Shown piece by piece: positions 1-8,714 of a DNA stretch of 64,000 nt. Source of the DNA: Acidobacteriota bacterium. Lineage in GTDB: Bacteria > Acidobacteriota > Vicinamibacteria > Vicinamibacterales > UBA2999. The translations under genes were made by a program, and so were the position numbers. The notes beneath the pieces are model-generated. The model had not been told where the DNA came from and did not search any database. It saw only the letters and a program-made list of their open reading frames with translations. The stretch lies in assembly GCA_030650395.1 (NCBI GenBank), contig JAUSDY010000170.1, positions 1-64,000 on the forward strand, given 5' to 3'. The stretch's first letter is position 1, and every line of letters begins with the position of its first letter.

Positions 1-1
1 C

Positions 2-169
2 GTGATGGGCGGCGGCGCCGGCCGTCTGAAGGGCGGCCGCCATCTCGCGTATACCGATAAACCGTCGATGGCCAACCTGCTCGTGACGCTGATGGACAAG
101 ATGGACGTGCCGGTCGAGCGGATCGGCGGCAGCACGGGCAAGCTACCGCTCGATACCGTCTCGCTCTAG
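2..169 (+). CDS. DUF1552 family protein, C-terminal end (partial)
   Basis: This is the last 55 codons of a gene that begins before the window. The visible residues read VMGGGAGRLKGGRHL, then YTDKPSMANLLVTLMDKM and a closing IGGSTGKLPLDTVSL before TAG. That ending (a conserved GGxAGxLKGGRHL followed by NLLVTLLD and a G-S-T-G-x-L-x-L tail) is what I know from secreted DUF1552 proteins of planctomycetes and acidobacteria, usually encoded beside a DUF1592/DUF1588 cytochrome protein. The biochemical role of the family is not established. Only the 3' end is present, so domain content and start cannot be judged. Confidence 0.8.
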   Translation: MMGGGAGRLKGGRHLAYTDKPSMANLLVTLMDKMDVPVERIGGSTGKLPLDTVSL

Positions 170-170
170 A

Positions 171-205
171 AGGCAAAAGGCAAAAGGCAAAAGGCAGAAT
201 GCAAA
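171..205 (+). repeat. AGGCAAA heptamer array over a start codon
   Basis: Five 7-bp units in a row: AGGCAAA three times, AGGCAGA, then ATGCAAA. The start codon of the ankyrin gene lies inside the fifth unit, so the repeat forms the leader of that gene. A second array of the same heptamer covers the start of the acyl-CoA ligase gene at 22402-22449. Confidence 0.85.
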
Positions 206-1554
206 ACGCGAGACTCTGCTTTCTCATCGTCGTGCTGAGCACGGTCGTCGTGGCCGGCGCGGGACGGCCGCCGCTGAGTGAGGCGGCCAAGAACGGCGAT
301 CGCGCCGCTGTGCGTGAGCTGCTGCAGAAGAAGGCGAACGTCAATGCGACTGAGGCCGACGGCACGACCGCGCTGCACTGGGCGAGCCACCGCGACGACC
401 TCGAGAGCACGCAGCTGTTGATCCGCGCCGGCGCCCATGTCAACGCCGCCAACGACCTTGGCGCGACCCCCCTCTGGATCGCCAGCGAGAACGGCAGCGC
501 GTCGATGGTCAAGGCGTTATTGCAAGCCGGGGCGAATCCCAACCTGGCGCTGCTGCTCGGCGAGACGCCGCTGATGGTCGCGTCGCGATCCGGAAACGCG
601 GATGTCGTCGAACAGCTGATCCGAAAGGGCGCCCAGGTCAACGTGCGCGGGGCGCGCGGCCAGACGGCGCTGATGTGGGCGGTGGCGCAACAACATCCGG
701 ATGCCGTCAAGGTGTTGCTGGCACATGGCGCCAATGTGCGCGAGCGCTCGGACGTCTGGCAGCAGATGGTGGCGGTACCGCCGCACGGCGTTCCGCTCTA
801 CAACCGCGTGATTCCGCAAGGCGGCGATACCGCGCTGCTGTTCGCCGCGCGCGTCGGCGATCTGCGATCGGCGCAGCTGCTCGTGGCCGCGGGCGCCGAC
901 GTGAACGACGCGGACGCCTCGGGCGTGAGCGCCACAGTGCTGGCTGCCCACTCGGGATTCGGCGAGCTGGTCGGGTTCTTACTCGAACGCGGCGCCGATG
1001 CCAACGCCGCGGCCGCCGGGTTTACCGCGCTGCACGCTGCGATCATGCGGAGGGACACCAGGACCGCCACCGCGCTTCTGGCAAAAGGCGCTGATGCGAA
1101 TGCGCCGGTGCGAGTGTGGACGCCGACGCGGCGCTCGTCGAAGGACTACAACTTCGCGCCCGAGCTCGTCGGCGCGACACCGTATTGGCTGGCGGCCCGC
1201 TTCAGCGAGCCCGGTGTGATGCGCCTGCTGTTGAAGCATGGCGCCGACGCGCGGGTCGTGCATCACGGCAACTACCACAACGAAGAACCGGTCGAGCCGC
1301 GCTCGCACGTGACCAATGCGGTGATGGCGGCGACCGGCATGGGCGGCGGCGTGGCGTGGGTGCAGCCCGATCGCCGCGAGCGCGAAGCGCTGATGCTTGA
1401 AGCGGTCACGCTGGCGGTCGAGCAGGGCGCTGACGTCAATGCCGTCAACATCGACGGCCGCACCGCGCTCGATGCCGCGCGCGGCCTCAAGTTCGAGCGC
1501 GTCGCGTCATTCCTCGTCGAGCACGGCGCCCGCGCCGGAACGACGAAGCGATAG
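199..1554 (+). CDS. Secreted ankyrin-repeat protein
   Basis: The 451-residue product starts with a signal peptide (hydrophobic LCFLIVVLSTVVVAGAG, about residues 6-22) and is then almost wholly ankyrin repeats from about residue 27 to the end. Typical units are visible, for example TALHWASHRDDLESTQLLI, TPLWIASENGSASMVKALL and TALMWAVAQQHPDAVKVLL, each followed by xxGAxVN. I count about ten repeats, with a longer non-canonical insertion around residues 180-210 and 355-400. The protein probably acts as a binding scaffold outside the cytoplasm. It follows the DUF1552 gene closely, a pairing common in this group. The only reasonable start lies inside the heptamer array. The partner is unknown. Confidence 0.9.
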   Translation: MQNARLCFLIVVLSTVVVAGAGRPPLSEAAKNGDRAAVRELLQKKANVNATEADGTTALHWASHRDDLESTQLLIRAGAHVNAANDLGATPLWIASENGSASMVKALLQAGANPNLALLLGETPLMVASRSGNADVVEQLIRKGAQVNVRGARGQTALMWAVAQQHPDAVKVLLAHGANVRERSDVWQQMVAVPPHGVPLYNRVIPQGGDTALLFAARVGDLRSAQLLVAAGADVNDADASGVSATVLAAHSGFGELVGFLLERGADANAAAAGFTALHAAIMRRDTRTATALLAKGADANAPVRVWTPTRRSSKDYNFAPELVGATPYWLAARFSEPGVMRLLLKHGADARVVHHGNYHNEEPVEPRSHVTNAVMAATGMGGGVAWVQPDRREREALMLEAVTLAVEQGADVNAVNIDGRTALDAARGLKFERVASFLVEHGARAGTTKR

Positions 1555-1576
1555 TGCGGAACAGCCGCAGCCAGGC

Positions 1577-2914
1577 ATGAAGCAACGCGCGCTGTTCACG
1601 CTCGCGATCCTGTTCGCCGTCAACACCCTGAACTTCTTCGATCGCCAGGTCCTCGGCGCCGTCGGCGAGGCCGTCAGGCTGGAGTTCGGATTCGGCGACA
1701 CCGCGCTCGGCGCGCTCGGCACCGCCTTCACGCTGCTCTACGCCGTTGTCGGCGTGCCATTTGGCCGCATGGCGGATCGCTTTCCGCGCAAGCCGATCAT
1801 CGCCGCCGGCGTGTTCGTCTGGAGCGCCCTCACCGCGGCGTCGGGCCTGGCGCAGAACTTCTGGCAACTGTTCGCGCTGCGGCTGGGGATCGGCGTGGGC
1901 GAAGCCACCTGTTCGCCGGCCGCCTCGTCGATCATCGGCGACCTGTTTCCACCGGCGCGCCGTTCGTGGGCCCTCTCGATTTTCATGTTGGGCGTACCGA
2001 TTGGGTTTGGCTTGAGCTACGCCATCAGCGGCAGCGTGGCGCAGGCGTGGGGCTGGCGAGCGGCGTTCTTCGTCGCCGGCCTGCCTGGGCTCGTGTGCGG
2101 GCTCGCGGCGTTGTGGATGTTCGAGCCGCCGCGCGGAATGTCGGAGGGCGCTGGCGCCAACGTCGGCGCGAAACGACGGCCGGGCTCGCCCTACCGGACC
2201 GTGCTATCGAGCCCGACGATGTGGTGGATCATCGCGTCGGGCGCGTTGCAGAACTTCACGATGTACGCACTGATGTCCTTCCTGTCACCATTCCTGATCC
2301 GCTATCACGGCGTCACGCTGCAGCAGGCAGGGTTCATCTCGATGATGGTGTACGGGTTTTCGGGCGTGCCCGGACTGATCGTCGGCGGCATGGCGGCCGA
2401 CGCGGCGTTTCGCCGGCGACACGATGGCCGATTGCTGGTTGGCGCCGCGGCGATCGTGATGGCGGCGCCGGTCATGTTTCTGGCGTTGAGCCGGCCGCAG
2501 GCGGATGTCGTGGTCTTTTCCGTGCTGATGGGCGTCGCGTGCATGCTGATGTACGGCTACTACGCCAGCGTCTACGCCACGATTCAGGACGTGATCGAGC
2601 CATCGCTGCGCGGCACGGCGATGGCGTTGTACTTCTTTGCGATGTACCTGCTCGGCGGCTCGATGGGTCCGGTCGGCACCGGGCTGATCAGCGATTACTT
2701 CACCGGGCAAGCGGCAGCGGCTGCGGGAATCATCGAGCGAACACCGCTCGCGCTCGAGCCGTTTCGCGCGACCGGCCTGCATTCGGCGATGATGCTGCTG
2801 CCGATTCTGGTGGCGACGCTGGCGGCGGTGCTGTTTGCCGCGTCACGCACCGTGACAGCCGAGGTCAACGCCTTGCGCGCCTGGATGCACGATCCCGCGA
2901 ATGCGCAGCCGTAG
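1577..2914 (+). CDS. MFS transporter (spinster-like)
   Basis: A 445-residue polytopic membrane protein with about 12 hydrophobic segments. It opens with MKQRALFTLAILFAVNTLNF and the FDRQVLGAVGEAV stretch after TM1 that is typical of spinster-type MFS carriers. The MFS signature between TM2 and TM3 is visible as GVPFGRMADRFPRKP. Substrate cannot be told from sequence; relatives move organic anions or lipids. The reading frame is open upstream to 1397, but that extension is Arg/Ser-rich and antisense-like, and the hydrophobic TM1 begins at the chosen ATG, 22 nt after the ankyrin gene, so the two may be co-transcribed. Confidence 0.88.
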   Translation: MKQRALFTLAILFAVNTLNFFDRQVLGAVGEAVRLEFGFGDTALGALGTAFTLLYAVVGVPFGRMADRFPRKPIIAAGVFVWSALTAASGLAQNFWQLFALRLGIGVGEATCSPAASSIIGDLFPPARRSWALSIFMLGVPIGFGLSYAISGSVAQAWGWRAAFFVAGLPGLVCGLAALWMFEPPRGMSEGAGANVGAKRRPGSPYRTVLSSPTMWWIIASGALQNFTMYALMSFLSPFLIRYHGVTLQQAGFISMMVYGFSGVPGLIVGGMAADAAFRRRHDGRLLVGAAAIVMAAPVMFLALSRPQADVVVFSVLMGVACMLMYGYYASVYATIQDVIEPSLRGTAMALYFFAMYLLGGSMGPVGTGLISDYFTGQAAAAAGIIERTPLALEPFRATGLHSAMMLLPILVATLAAVLFAASRTVTAEVNALRAWMHDPANAQP

Positions 2915-2930
2915 CACTATCGTATTCTTC

Positions 2931-2955
2931 GGCACCCCATAAAGGGGTGCCCTAC
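2931..2955. repeat. Palindrome of the GTAG/CTTTAG family (GGCACCCC arms)
   Basis: Perfect 8-bp arms GGCACCCC and GGGGTGCC enclose ATAAA, followed by CTAC. Read on the minus strand it is GTAG, arm, TTTAT, arm. It lies in the 52-bp gap between the convergent MFS and hydrolase genes and could act as a weak bidirectional terminator, though there is no T tract. Closely similar copies are at 30273-30323 and, degenerate, at 58927-58951. Confidence 0.8.
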
Positions 2956-2966
2956 GACGTGACGCG

Positions 2967-3923
2967 TCAGCGCGCGAGAAAATCGCGAATGTGTTTGTTC
3001 ACGACCGCGGGATATTCGTGGATGACCCAGTGCGTGCCGTCTGCGATCCGTCGCACGGTGAGCTGAGGCACGTAGGTCTCGAGGCCATCAAGATTGCCGG
3101 TGAGGAGAAAGGTGTCTTTCTCGCCCCAGATCACGAGCGTGGGCACCATGATCTTCGGGATCGCGGGCGGCGCCGCTGCGGCTGGCGCGGTCGACGGCGC
3201 CGTTGCCGGCGGGGTTCCACCGGCCGGCGGCCCCACCTGGGCGGCGCGGTAATAGTTCAAGCCGCCGGTGAGCGCGCCCGGCTGCGACCAGGCTTTCAGA
3301 TACTCCGCTTTATCGGCCTCGGTGAAGTGTCCCTTCTTCAGGCCGTCAGACAGCACAGCGTTCACCAGCATTTGATGGTCGTTGGCCGACAGGGTCTTTT
3401 CCGCGTCCGGCCCGCGGAACATCAACATGTACATGCTGGCTTTTTGTTGGGCCGGGTTGTCGCGCAGCTCGCGCGCGAAAACCCCCGGGTGCGGAGCATT
3501 GACGATGACGAGTTTCTCGATGGTGTCGGGGTGCGCCGCGGCATAGGCCCACGCCACCGCGCCGCCCCAGTCGTGGCCGACGAGGATGAACTTGCGGTTG
3601 GCGCCGTAGCCCAGCTTTGCGGCCAGCGCGCGGACGTCTTCAATCAGCAGCGGCATGCGGTACTGATCGACGGCCTCCGGCTTCGACGACAGGTTATAGC
3701 CGCGCATGTCGGGCGCCACCGCGAGGTGGTCGCGGCCAAACTCCTGGAGCTGGTTGTTCCAGGCGTACGAGAATTCGGGAAAGCCGTGGAGGAACAACAT
3801 CAGTTGTCCGCTCCCGGATTTCGCGTAGTGCAGCCGCACGCCGTTGACCTCGGCGTAGTCGTGCTCGATCGGCGGCGCTGCCCAGGTGGCTAGCGCCGCG
3901 ATCGTCACGATCAGAGTTTTCAT
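2967..3923 (-). CDS. Secreted alpha/beta hydrolase, epoxide hydrolase-like
   Basis: The 318-residue product has a signal peptide (residues 1-17) and an alpha/beta-hydrolase fold. Visible motifs are the HGFPE oxyanion motif (H46), the nucleophile elbow GHDWGG with Asp118, and a C-terminal catalytic His in DGTHWVIHEYP (about H298). HGFPE plus an Asp nucleophile is the pattern of soluble epoxide hydrolases and haloalkane dehalogenases. The cap region carries an unusual Pro/Ala-rich insertion (about residues 230-256, PPAGGTPPATAP and following) that is probably a flexible loop. The export signal means it acts in the periplasm or outside. Substrate is unknown. It is convergent with the MFS gene and lies 16 nt after the subtilase gene on the same strand. 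Confidence 0.85.
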   Translation of the reverse strand: MKTLIVTIAALATWAAPPIEHDYAEVNGVRLHYAKSGSGQLMLFLHGFPEFSYAWNNQLQEFGRDHLAVAPDMRGYNLSSKPEAVDQYRMPLLIEDVRALAAKLGYGANRKFILVGHDWGGAVAWAYAAAHPDTIEKLVIVNAPHPGVFARELRDNPAQQKASMYMLMFRGPDAEKTLSANDHQMLVNAVLSDGLKKGHFTEADKAEYLKAWSQPGALTGGLNYYRAAQVGPPAGGTPPATAPSTAPAAAAPPAIPKIMVPTLVIWGEKDTFLLTGNLDGLETYVPQLTVRRIADGTHWVIHEYPAVVNKHIRDFLAR

Positions 3924-3939
3924 CTACGCGAGGCGAGGT

Positions 3940-5070
<1,131 letters not shown>

Positions 5071-5135
5071 TTCGAGATCACCTTTGCCGTCGGAGCGGCG
5101 CGCCGCGGCGACGAGGACTTCTTCGCGACTGGCGC

Positions 5136-5303
5136 GGATGCGGCCGCGCGCTCGCCGGGCGTAGAATCCGCCGAAAACTGCACCAACACCTGATTACCAA
5201 CGGCGTCTGGAGCGTCAGGGCCCTGCGCGCCGGCCGGAATCAGGAATGCCGTGGCGAGGATTGCGGAGCACAGCGGCAAGAGCAGTGTACGTTTCATCGT
5301 CAT
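5136..5303 (-). pseudogene. 5' part of the subtilase gene, out of frame
   Basis: Translation from ATG at 5303 or 5297 gives MTMKRTLLLPLCSAILATAF and a clean signal peptide ending AGAQ, followed by GNQVLVQFSADSTPGERAAA, which is the opening of an S8 prodomain. After GERAAA the sense continues only in another frame (ASREEVLVAAARRSDG, then LELLRLPPG). One missing base near 5140, in a GCGC-rich stretch, would restore a single gene of about 450 codons. A Shine-Dalgarno-like AGGTGAA precedes the ATG pair. Confidence 0.75.
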
Positions 5304-5343
5304 TTTCACCTGCCAGGGAAGGGGGCGCCCGAAGTCTAGCATG

Positions 5344-5349
5344 TAATAT
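5344..5349 (+). promoter_or_regulatory. Possible -10 box (TAATAT), near-leaderless thiolase start
   Basis: TAATAT lies 9 nt before the thiolase ATG at 5359. There is no Shine-Dalgarno. The spacing would put transcription start at or next to the start codon. Inference from spacing only. Confidence 0.35.
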
Positions 5350-5358
5350 CAATTCATC

Positions 5359-6546
5359 ATGCGCGAAGCCGTCATCGTCTCGAGCAGCCGCACGCCGCTC
5401 GCCAAGTCTCATCGCGGATCGTTCAACATCACCCGGCCTGACGACCTCGCCGCGCACTGCATCAGCGATGCGCTTCGCAAGGCGCCGGGGCTCGACGCCG
5501 CTGAAATCGAAGAAGTGATTCTCGGCTGCGGCCAGCCGCATGGTCCGCAGGGCCACAACATCGCGCGCGTGGCGGCGCTGCGGGCGGGGCTGCCCGTCAC
5601 CGTGCCAGGCGCGACGGTCAACCGCTTTTGCAATTCCGGGCTCCAGGCCGTCGTTCAGGCCGCGCACATGGTTCTGCAGGAAGGGGTCGAGGCGGCGATT
5701 GGCGGCGGCGTGGAATCGATCACGATGATGCAGCGTGACTCGTCGCCAAATCCCTGGGTCCTGGAGCATCATCCCGGGCTCTACATGGCGATGGGCGACA
5801 CCGCGGAGGTCGTGGCGAAACGCTACGGCGTCACCCGGCTGGCCCAGGACGAGTACTCGCTCGTCAGCCAGCAGCGCGTCGCGAAGGCGCAACAGGACGG
5901 TTTTCTTGCGGGTGAGATCGCGCCCATCGACGTGCGGCGCGCCATCCTCGACAAGAAAACGGGAGAGAAGACGGGAGAAGAAGACGCCCGGGTCGATCGC
6001 GACGAATGCAATCGCGCCGACACGACGCTCGAGGGCCTGCAGAAGCTTCCGCCCGCGTTCGACAAGACCAGCGGGCAGGGCAGCGTGACCGCCGGCAATT
6101 CTTCGCAGTTGTCTGACGGCGCGTCGGCGACGCTTGTGATGTCGGCGGATCGCGCGAAAGCGCTGGGACTCAAGCCGCTGCTCGTGTTCCGCGGCTATGC
6201 CGTCGCCGGCTGCGAGCCAGACGAAATGGGGATCGGTCCTGTCTATGCCATTCCAAAACTGCTCAAGAAGCACGGGCTGATGGTTGATGACATCGATGTG
6301 TGGGAGTTGAACGAAGCCTTTGCGTCGCAGGTCGTCTACATTCGCGACCAACTCGGGTTGCCGATGGATCGGCTCAACCCCAATGGCGGATCGATTGCGA
6401 TCGGCCATCCGTTCGGCATGACCGGCTCGCGGCTGGTCGGCACGATCGCCAACGAGATGCAGCGCCGCAAGGCGCGCTACGGCGTCGTAACGATGTGTGT
6501 GGGTGGCGGCCAAGGCGCCGCGGCTTTGTTTGAATCTTGTAGTTAA
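5359..6546 (+). CDS. Acetyl-CoA acyltransferase (thiolase)
   Basis: A 395-residue thiolase, full length for the family. The acyl-accepting Cys is C91 in NRFCNSGLQA; the C-terminal catalytic pair is His in GGSIAIGHPFGMTGSR (about H350) and Cys in MCVGGGQGAA (about C380). WELNEAFA is also present. It should cleave 3-ketoacyl-CoA with CoA in beta-oxidation, or run the reverse condensation. It is transcribed divergently from the subtilase gene with only 55 bp between starts. The minus-strand beta-oxidation cluster nearby (8711-17798) lacks a thiolase, so this gene may complete that pathway. Residues about 200-215 contain a short duplicated KTGEKTGEE stretch. The stop codon TAA falls inside a GTTAAGAGTTAAGAG repeat. 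Confidence 0.93.
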   Translation: MREAVIVSSSRTPLAKSHRGSFNITRPDDLAAHCISDALRKAPGLDAAEIEEVILGCGQPHGPQGHNIARVAALRAGLPVTVPGATVNRFCNSGLQAVVQAAHMVLQEGVEAAIGGGVESITMMQRDSSPNPWVLEHHPGLYMAMGDTAEVVAKRYGVTRLAQDEYSLVSQQRVAKAQQDGFLAGEIAPIDVRRAILDKKTGEKTGEEDARVDRDECNRADTTLEGLQKLPPAFDKTSGQGSVTAGNSSQLSDGASATLVMSADRAKALGLKPLLVFRGYAVAGCEPDEMGIGPVYAIPKLLKKHGLMVDDIDVWELNEAFASQVVYIRDQLGLPMDRLNPNGGSIAIGHPFGMTGSRLVGTIANEMQRRKARYGVVTMCVGGGQGAAALFESCS

Positions 6547-6620
6547 GAGTTAAGAGTTCGGTGTAGCGCGGAACTTTCTTGTCCGCCGAAGCGCTTCGCG
6601 CGAAGGCGGAAGTTCCGCGA
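6539..6620. repeat. GTTAAGAG tandem copy plus long hairpin with CGCGGAACTT arms
   Basis: GTTAAGAGTTAAGAG overlaps the thiolase stop. It is followed by GTGTAG and a hairpin with 10-bp arms CGCGGAACTT (6567-6576) and AAGTTCCGCG (6610-6619) and an inner stem TCCGCC/GGCGGA. The outer part matches the elements at 49553-49576 and 51227-51250; the centre is expanded. It fills the 94-bp gap before the next gene, which probably starts independently. Confidence 0.75.
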
Positions 6621-6640
6621 TCAGAAAACAGAGCACAACC

Positions 6641-7858
6641 ATGTCGATTTCCCGCCGCCAGTTCGTGGTCTCCGCAGCGTCGCTCGCGGCAAGTGCCGCC
6701 GCTCCGACCGTGTCGTTCACGGAATCGAGCGCCTCACAGGACGATCCGCTTGGCGTGCGCGGCGACTTTCCAATCGTGCGGGGTCGGACCTATCTGAACT
6801 CTGCCTACATTACGCCGGTGCCCGACCAGGTCGTGGCGGCCGGTCGCGCCTTTGTCGAGAGCAAGGCGGTGCGCCCCATTTCACTCGGCGAGATGCTTCG
6901 CAAGACCGACGAAGTGCGCGCGCAGTTTGCCCGTCTGATCAACGCCGGGACCGACGAGATCGGCTTTCTCTTCTCGACCAGCGAGGGCGAGAATATCGTG
7001 GCCAACGCCCTCGATCTGAAGGCGGGCGACAACGTGGTGGTCGACGACTTGCACTACGAAACCGAGTTCGTCCTCTACAGTCATCTGCGAGACACGAGGG
7101 GCGTCGAGTTGCGTGTCGCGAAGCATCGCGCCGGGCGTGTCGACGCGGGCGACGTCGAGCCCCTGGTCGATCGGCGCACGCGCCTGGTCTCGGTCGCCTG
7201 GGTGTCGCATCACAACGGTTTTCGACACGAGATGCGGCCCATCGCCGACCTCGCCCACGCGCACGGAGCGTTGTTCTATGCCGACGGTATCCAGGCGGCC
7301 GGGATGATTCCCATCGACGTCAAGCAGGCTGGTGTCGATGTGCTGTGCACCGGCACCTACAAGTGGCTGCTGGGCAGCTTTGGTGTCGCGCCGTTTTACG
7401 TCCGGCGTGAGCTCCTCGAGCGCATCCGGCTGGATCGTTTCGGCGCGCTGCATGTGGAAAAGGAGCTCGGCGGCGGCCGCTTTCAGCTCTACCAGACCGC
7501 CAAGCGTTTCGACTACGCCACGCTGCCGTTCTGCGAGGTGTATCAGCTCGGGGCGGGACTCGAGTATCTCCAGCGGGTCGGCGTCGATCGCATCGAGCGG
7601 CACACGGTCGAGTTGGCGCGCGAGCTGCGAGCCGGGCTCGCGTCGCAGGGCTACCGCGTGTTCACTCCCGAAGGGAATCGCTCGTCGATCGTGACGTTCT
7701 ACTTCTCGAAGGACGCCGCGACCGTCACCGCCGCGTTCGCCCGGGCGTCGATTGACGTGACCGTGCGCGGTCCGCTCGGGCAGGTGCGGGTGTCGCCGGC
7801 GCTGTTCAACACCGGCGACGACATTAGGCGTTTCCTTGAAATTACCAGTCGCTTGTAG
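6641..7858 (+). CDS. Tat-exported class V aminotransferase-fold PLP enzyme
   Basis: The 405-residue product begins MSISRRQFVVSAASLAASAA, a twin-arginine signal (SRRQF) with an alanine-rich core, so it is probably exported folded with its cofactor. The rest is a class V aminotransferase/cysteine desulfurase-like fold (isopenicillin N epimerase-like). The PLP Lys is K241 in CTGTYKWLLG, the ring-N Asp is D215 in YADGIQAAG, and SHHNGF matches the conserved strand before it. No desulfurase active-site Cys loop is evident near the C-terminus. Substrate is unknown. The stop codon again lies in a TTGTAGTTAGGAGTTAAGAG repeat, as for the preceding gene. Confidence 0.85.
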   Translation: MSISRRQFVVSAASLAASAAAPTVSFTESSASQDDPLGVRGDFPIVRGRTYLNSAYITPVPDQVVAAGRAFVESKAVRPISLGEMLRKTDEVRAQFARLINAGTDEIGFLFSTSEGENIVANALDLKAGDNVVVDDLHYETEFVLYSHLRDTRGVELRVAKHRAGRVDAGDVEPLVDRRTRLVSVAWVSHHNGFRHEMRPIADLAHAHGALFYADGIQAAGMIPIDVKQAGVDVLCTGTYKWLLGSFGVAPFYVRRELLERIRLDRFGALHVEKELGGGRFQLYQTAKRFDYATLPFCEVYQLGAGLEYLQRVGVDRIERHTVELARELRAGLASQGYRVFTPEGNRSSIVTFYFSKDAATVTAAFARASIDVTVRGPLGQVRVSPALFNTGDDIRRFLEITSRL

Positions 7859-7935
7859 TTAGGAGTTAAGAGTTGAGAGTTAAGAGCAAGAATCCTGGAG
7901 TTCTTAACTCTGAACTCATAACTCTGAACTGACTC
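7857..7935. repeat. Inverted GTTAAGAG-type repeat between convergent genes
   Basis: AGTTAAGAGTTGAGAGTTAAGA on the left pairs imperfectly with TTCTTAACTCTGAACTCATA on the right around GAATCCTGG. It lies between the aminotransferase and the oxidoreductase remnant, supplies the last codons of the latter, and may serve as a two-way terminator. Low GC compared with the surroundings. Confidence 0.65.
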
Positions 7936-8714
7936 GTAACACGATTTTCCCCGTCACTTGTCGGGACGCCATCTTCTGCAGCGCCTCCGCGGCGCGCTCG
8001 AGCGGCAGGATCTCGGAGAGGTGCGGCCTGAGCTTGCCCTCGACGTACCACGCGCAGAGATTCCTGACGCTTTCGTTGTACAGCGTGGGTTCGCGGCGCG
8101 TGAACTCGCCCCAGAACACGCCGACAATCGCGCAGCCTTTGAGCAGGACGAGGTTGAGCGGGATCTTCGGAATCTCGCCGGCGGCGAATCCCACCACCAG
8201 CAGTCGTCCGCGCCAGGCCGTGGACCGCAACGCCGGTTCGGTATACGGCCCGCCGACCGCATCGCACACGACGTCCACGCCTTTGCCGTCGGTCAGTTGC
8301 TTGATGCGCTCGCGCAGATCGTCGTGGGCGTAGTCGATCGTGTCGGTCGCGCCGTGCTGCCGGCAGACCGCCAGCTTCTCTTCGCTCGACGCGCACGCGA
8401 TCACGCGCGCACCGAGCGCCGCGCCGATCTGAATCGCGGCGATGCCAATCCCGCCTGACGCGCCCAACACCAGCAAGGTCTCGCCGGGTTGCAGCGAGCC
8501 GCGATCGCGCAGTGCATGCTCGCACGTGCCATACGTGAACAGGAATCCCGACGCTTCCTCATCGGCTGTTCTGGATCACGAGCACATCAGGAAAGTTGAG
8601 GCTTGCGGCACGGACCGAGACCACGACCTGGCCGGCGCCAGCACGCGGCGACGGCAGGTCTTCAATCGTCAGTGACTCTGGCGGACCGAACTGCCGGCAG
8701 ACGACGGCCTTCAC
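7916..8714 (-). pseudogene. Zinc-type alcohol dehydrogenase/quinone oxidoreductase with internal deletion
   Basis: A GTG at 8714 (overlapping the stop of the upstream gene as GTGA) opens KAVVCRQFGPPESLTIEDLP and AASLNFPDVLVIQN, the N-terminal GroES-like part of an MDR oxidoreductase, then hits TGA. Sense resumes at EEASGFLFTYGTCEHALRD and runs through the Rossmann motif LVLGASGGIGIAAIQIG to the end at 7916. About 70 residues normally found between these parts are missing, so the gene has lost roughly 200 bp at the junction near 8570. The intact C-terminal frame alone is 7916-8476. It was the last gene of the minus-strand beta-oxidation cluster, where such an enzyme could have acted on enoyl thioesters or quinones. 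Confidence 0.8.

Noticed and set aside
1397-1576. N-terminal extension of the MFS transporter
   Set aside because: The extra 60 codons overlap the ankyrin gene and are Ser/Arg-rich; TM1 begins right after the ATG at 1577.
5215-6513. A 432-codon minus-strand frame over the thiolase gene
   Set aside because: The plus strand encodes a complete thiolase; the minus frame has no recognisable motif.
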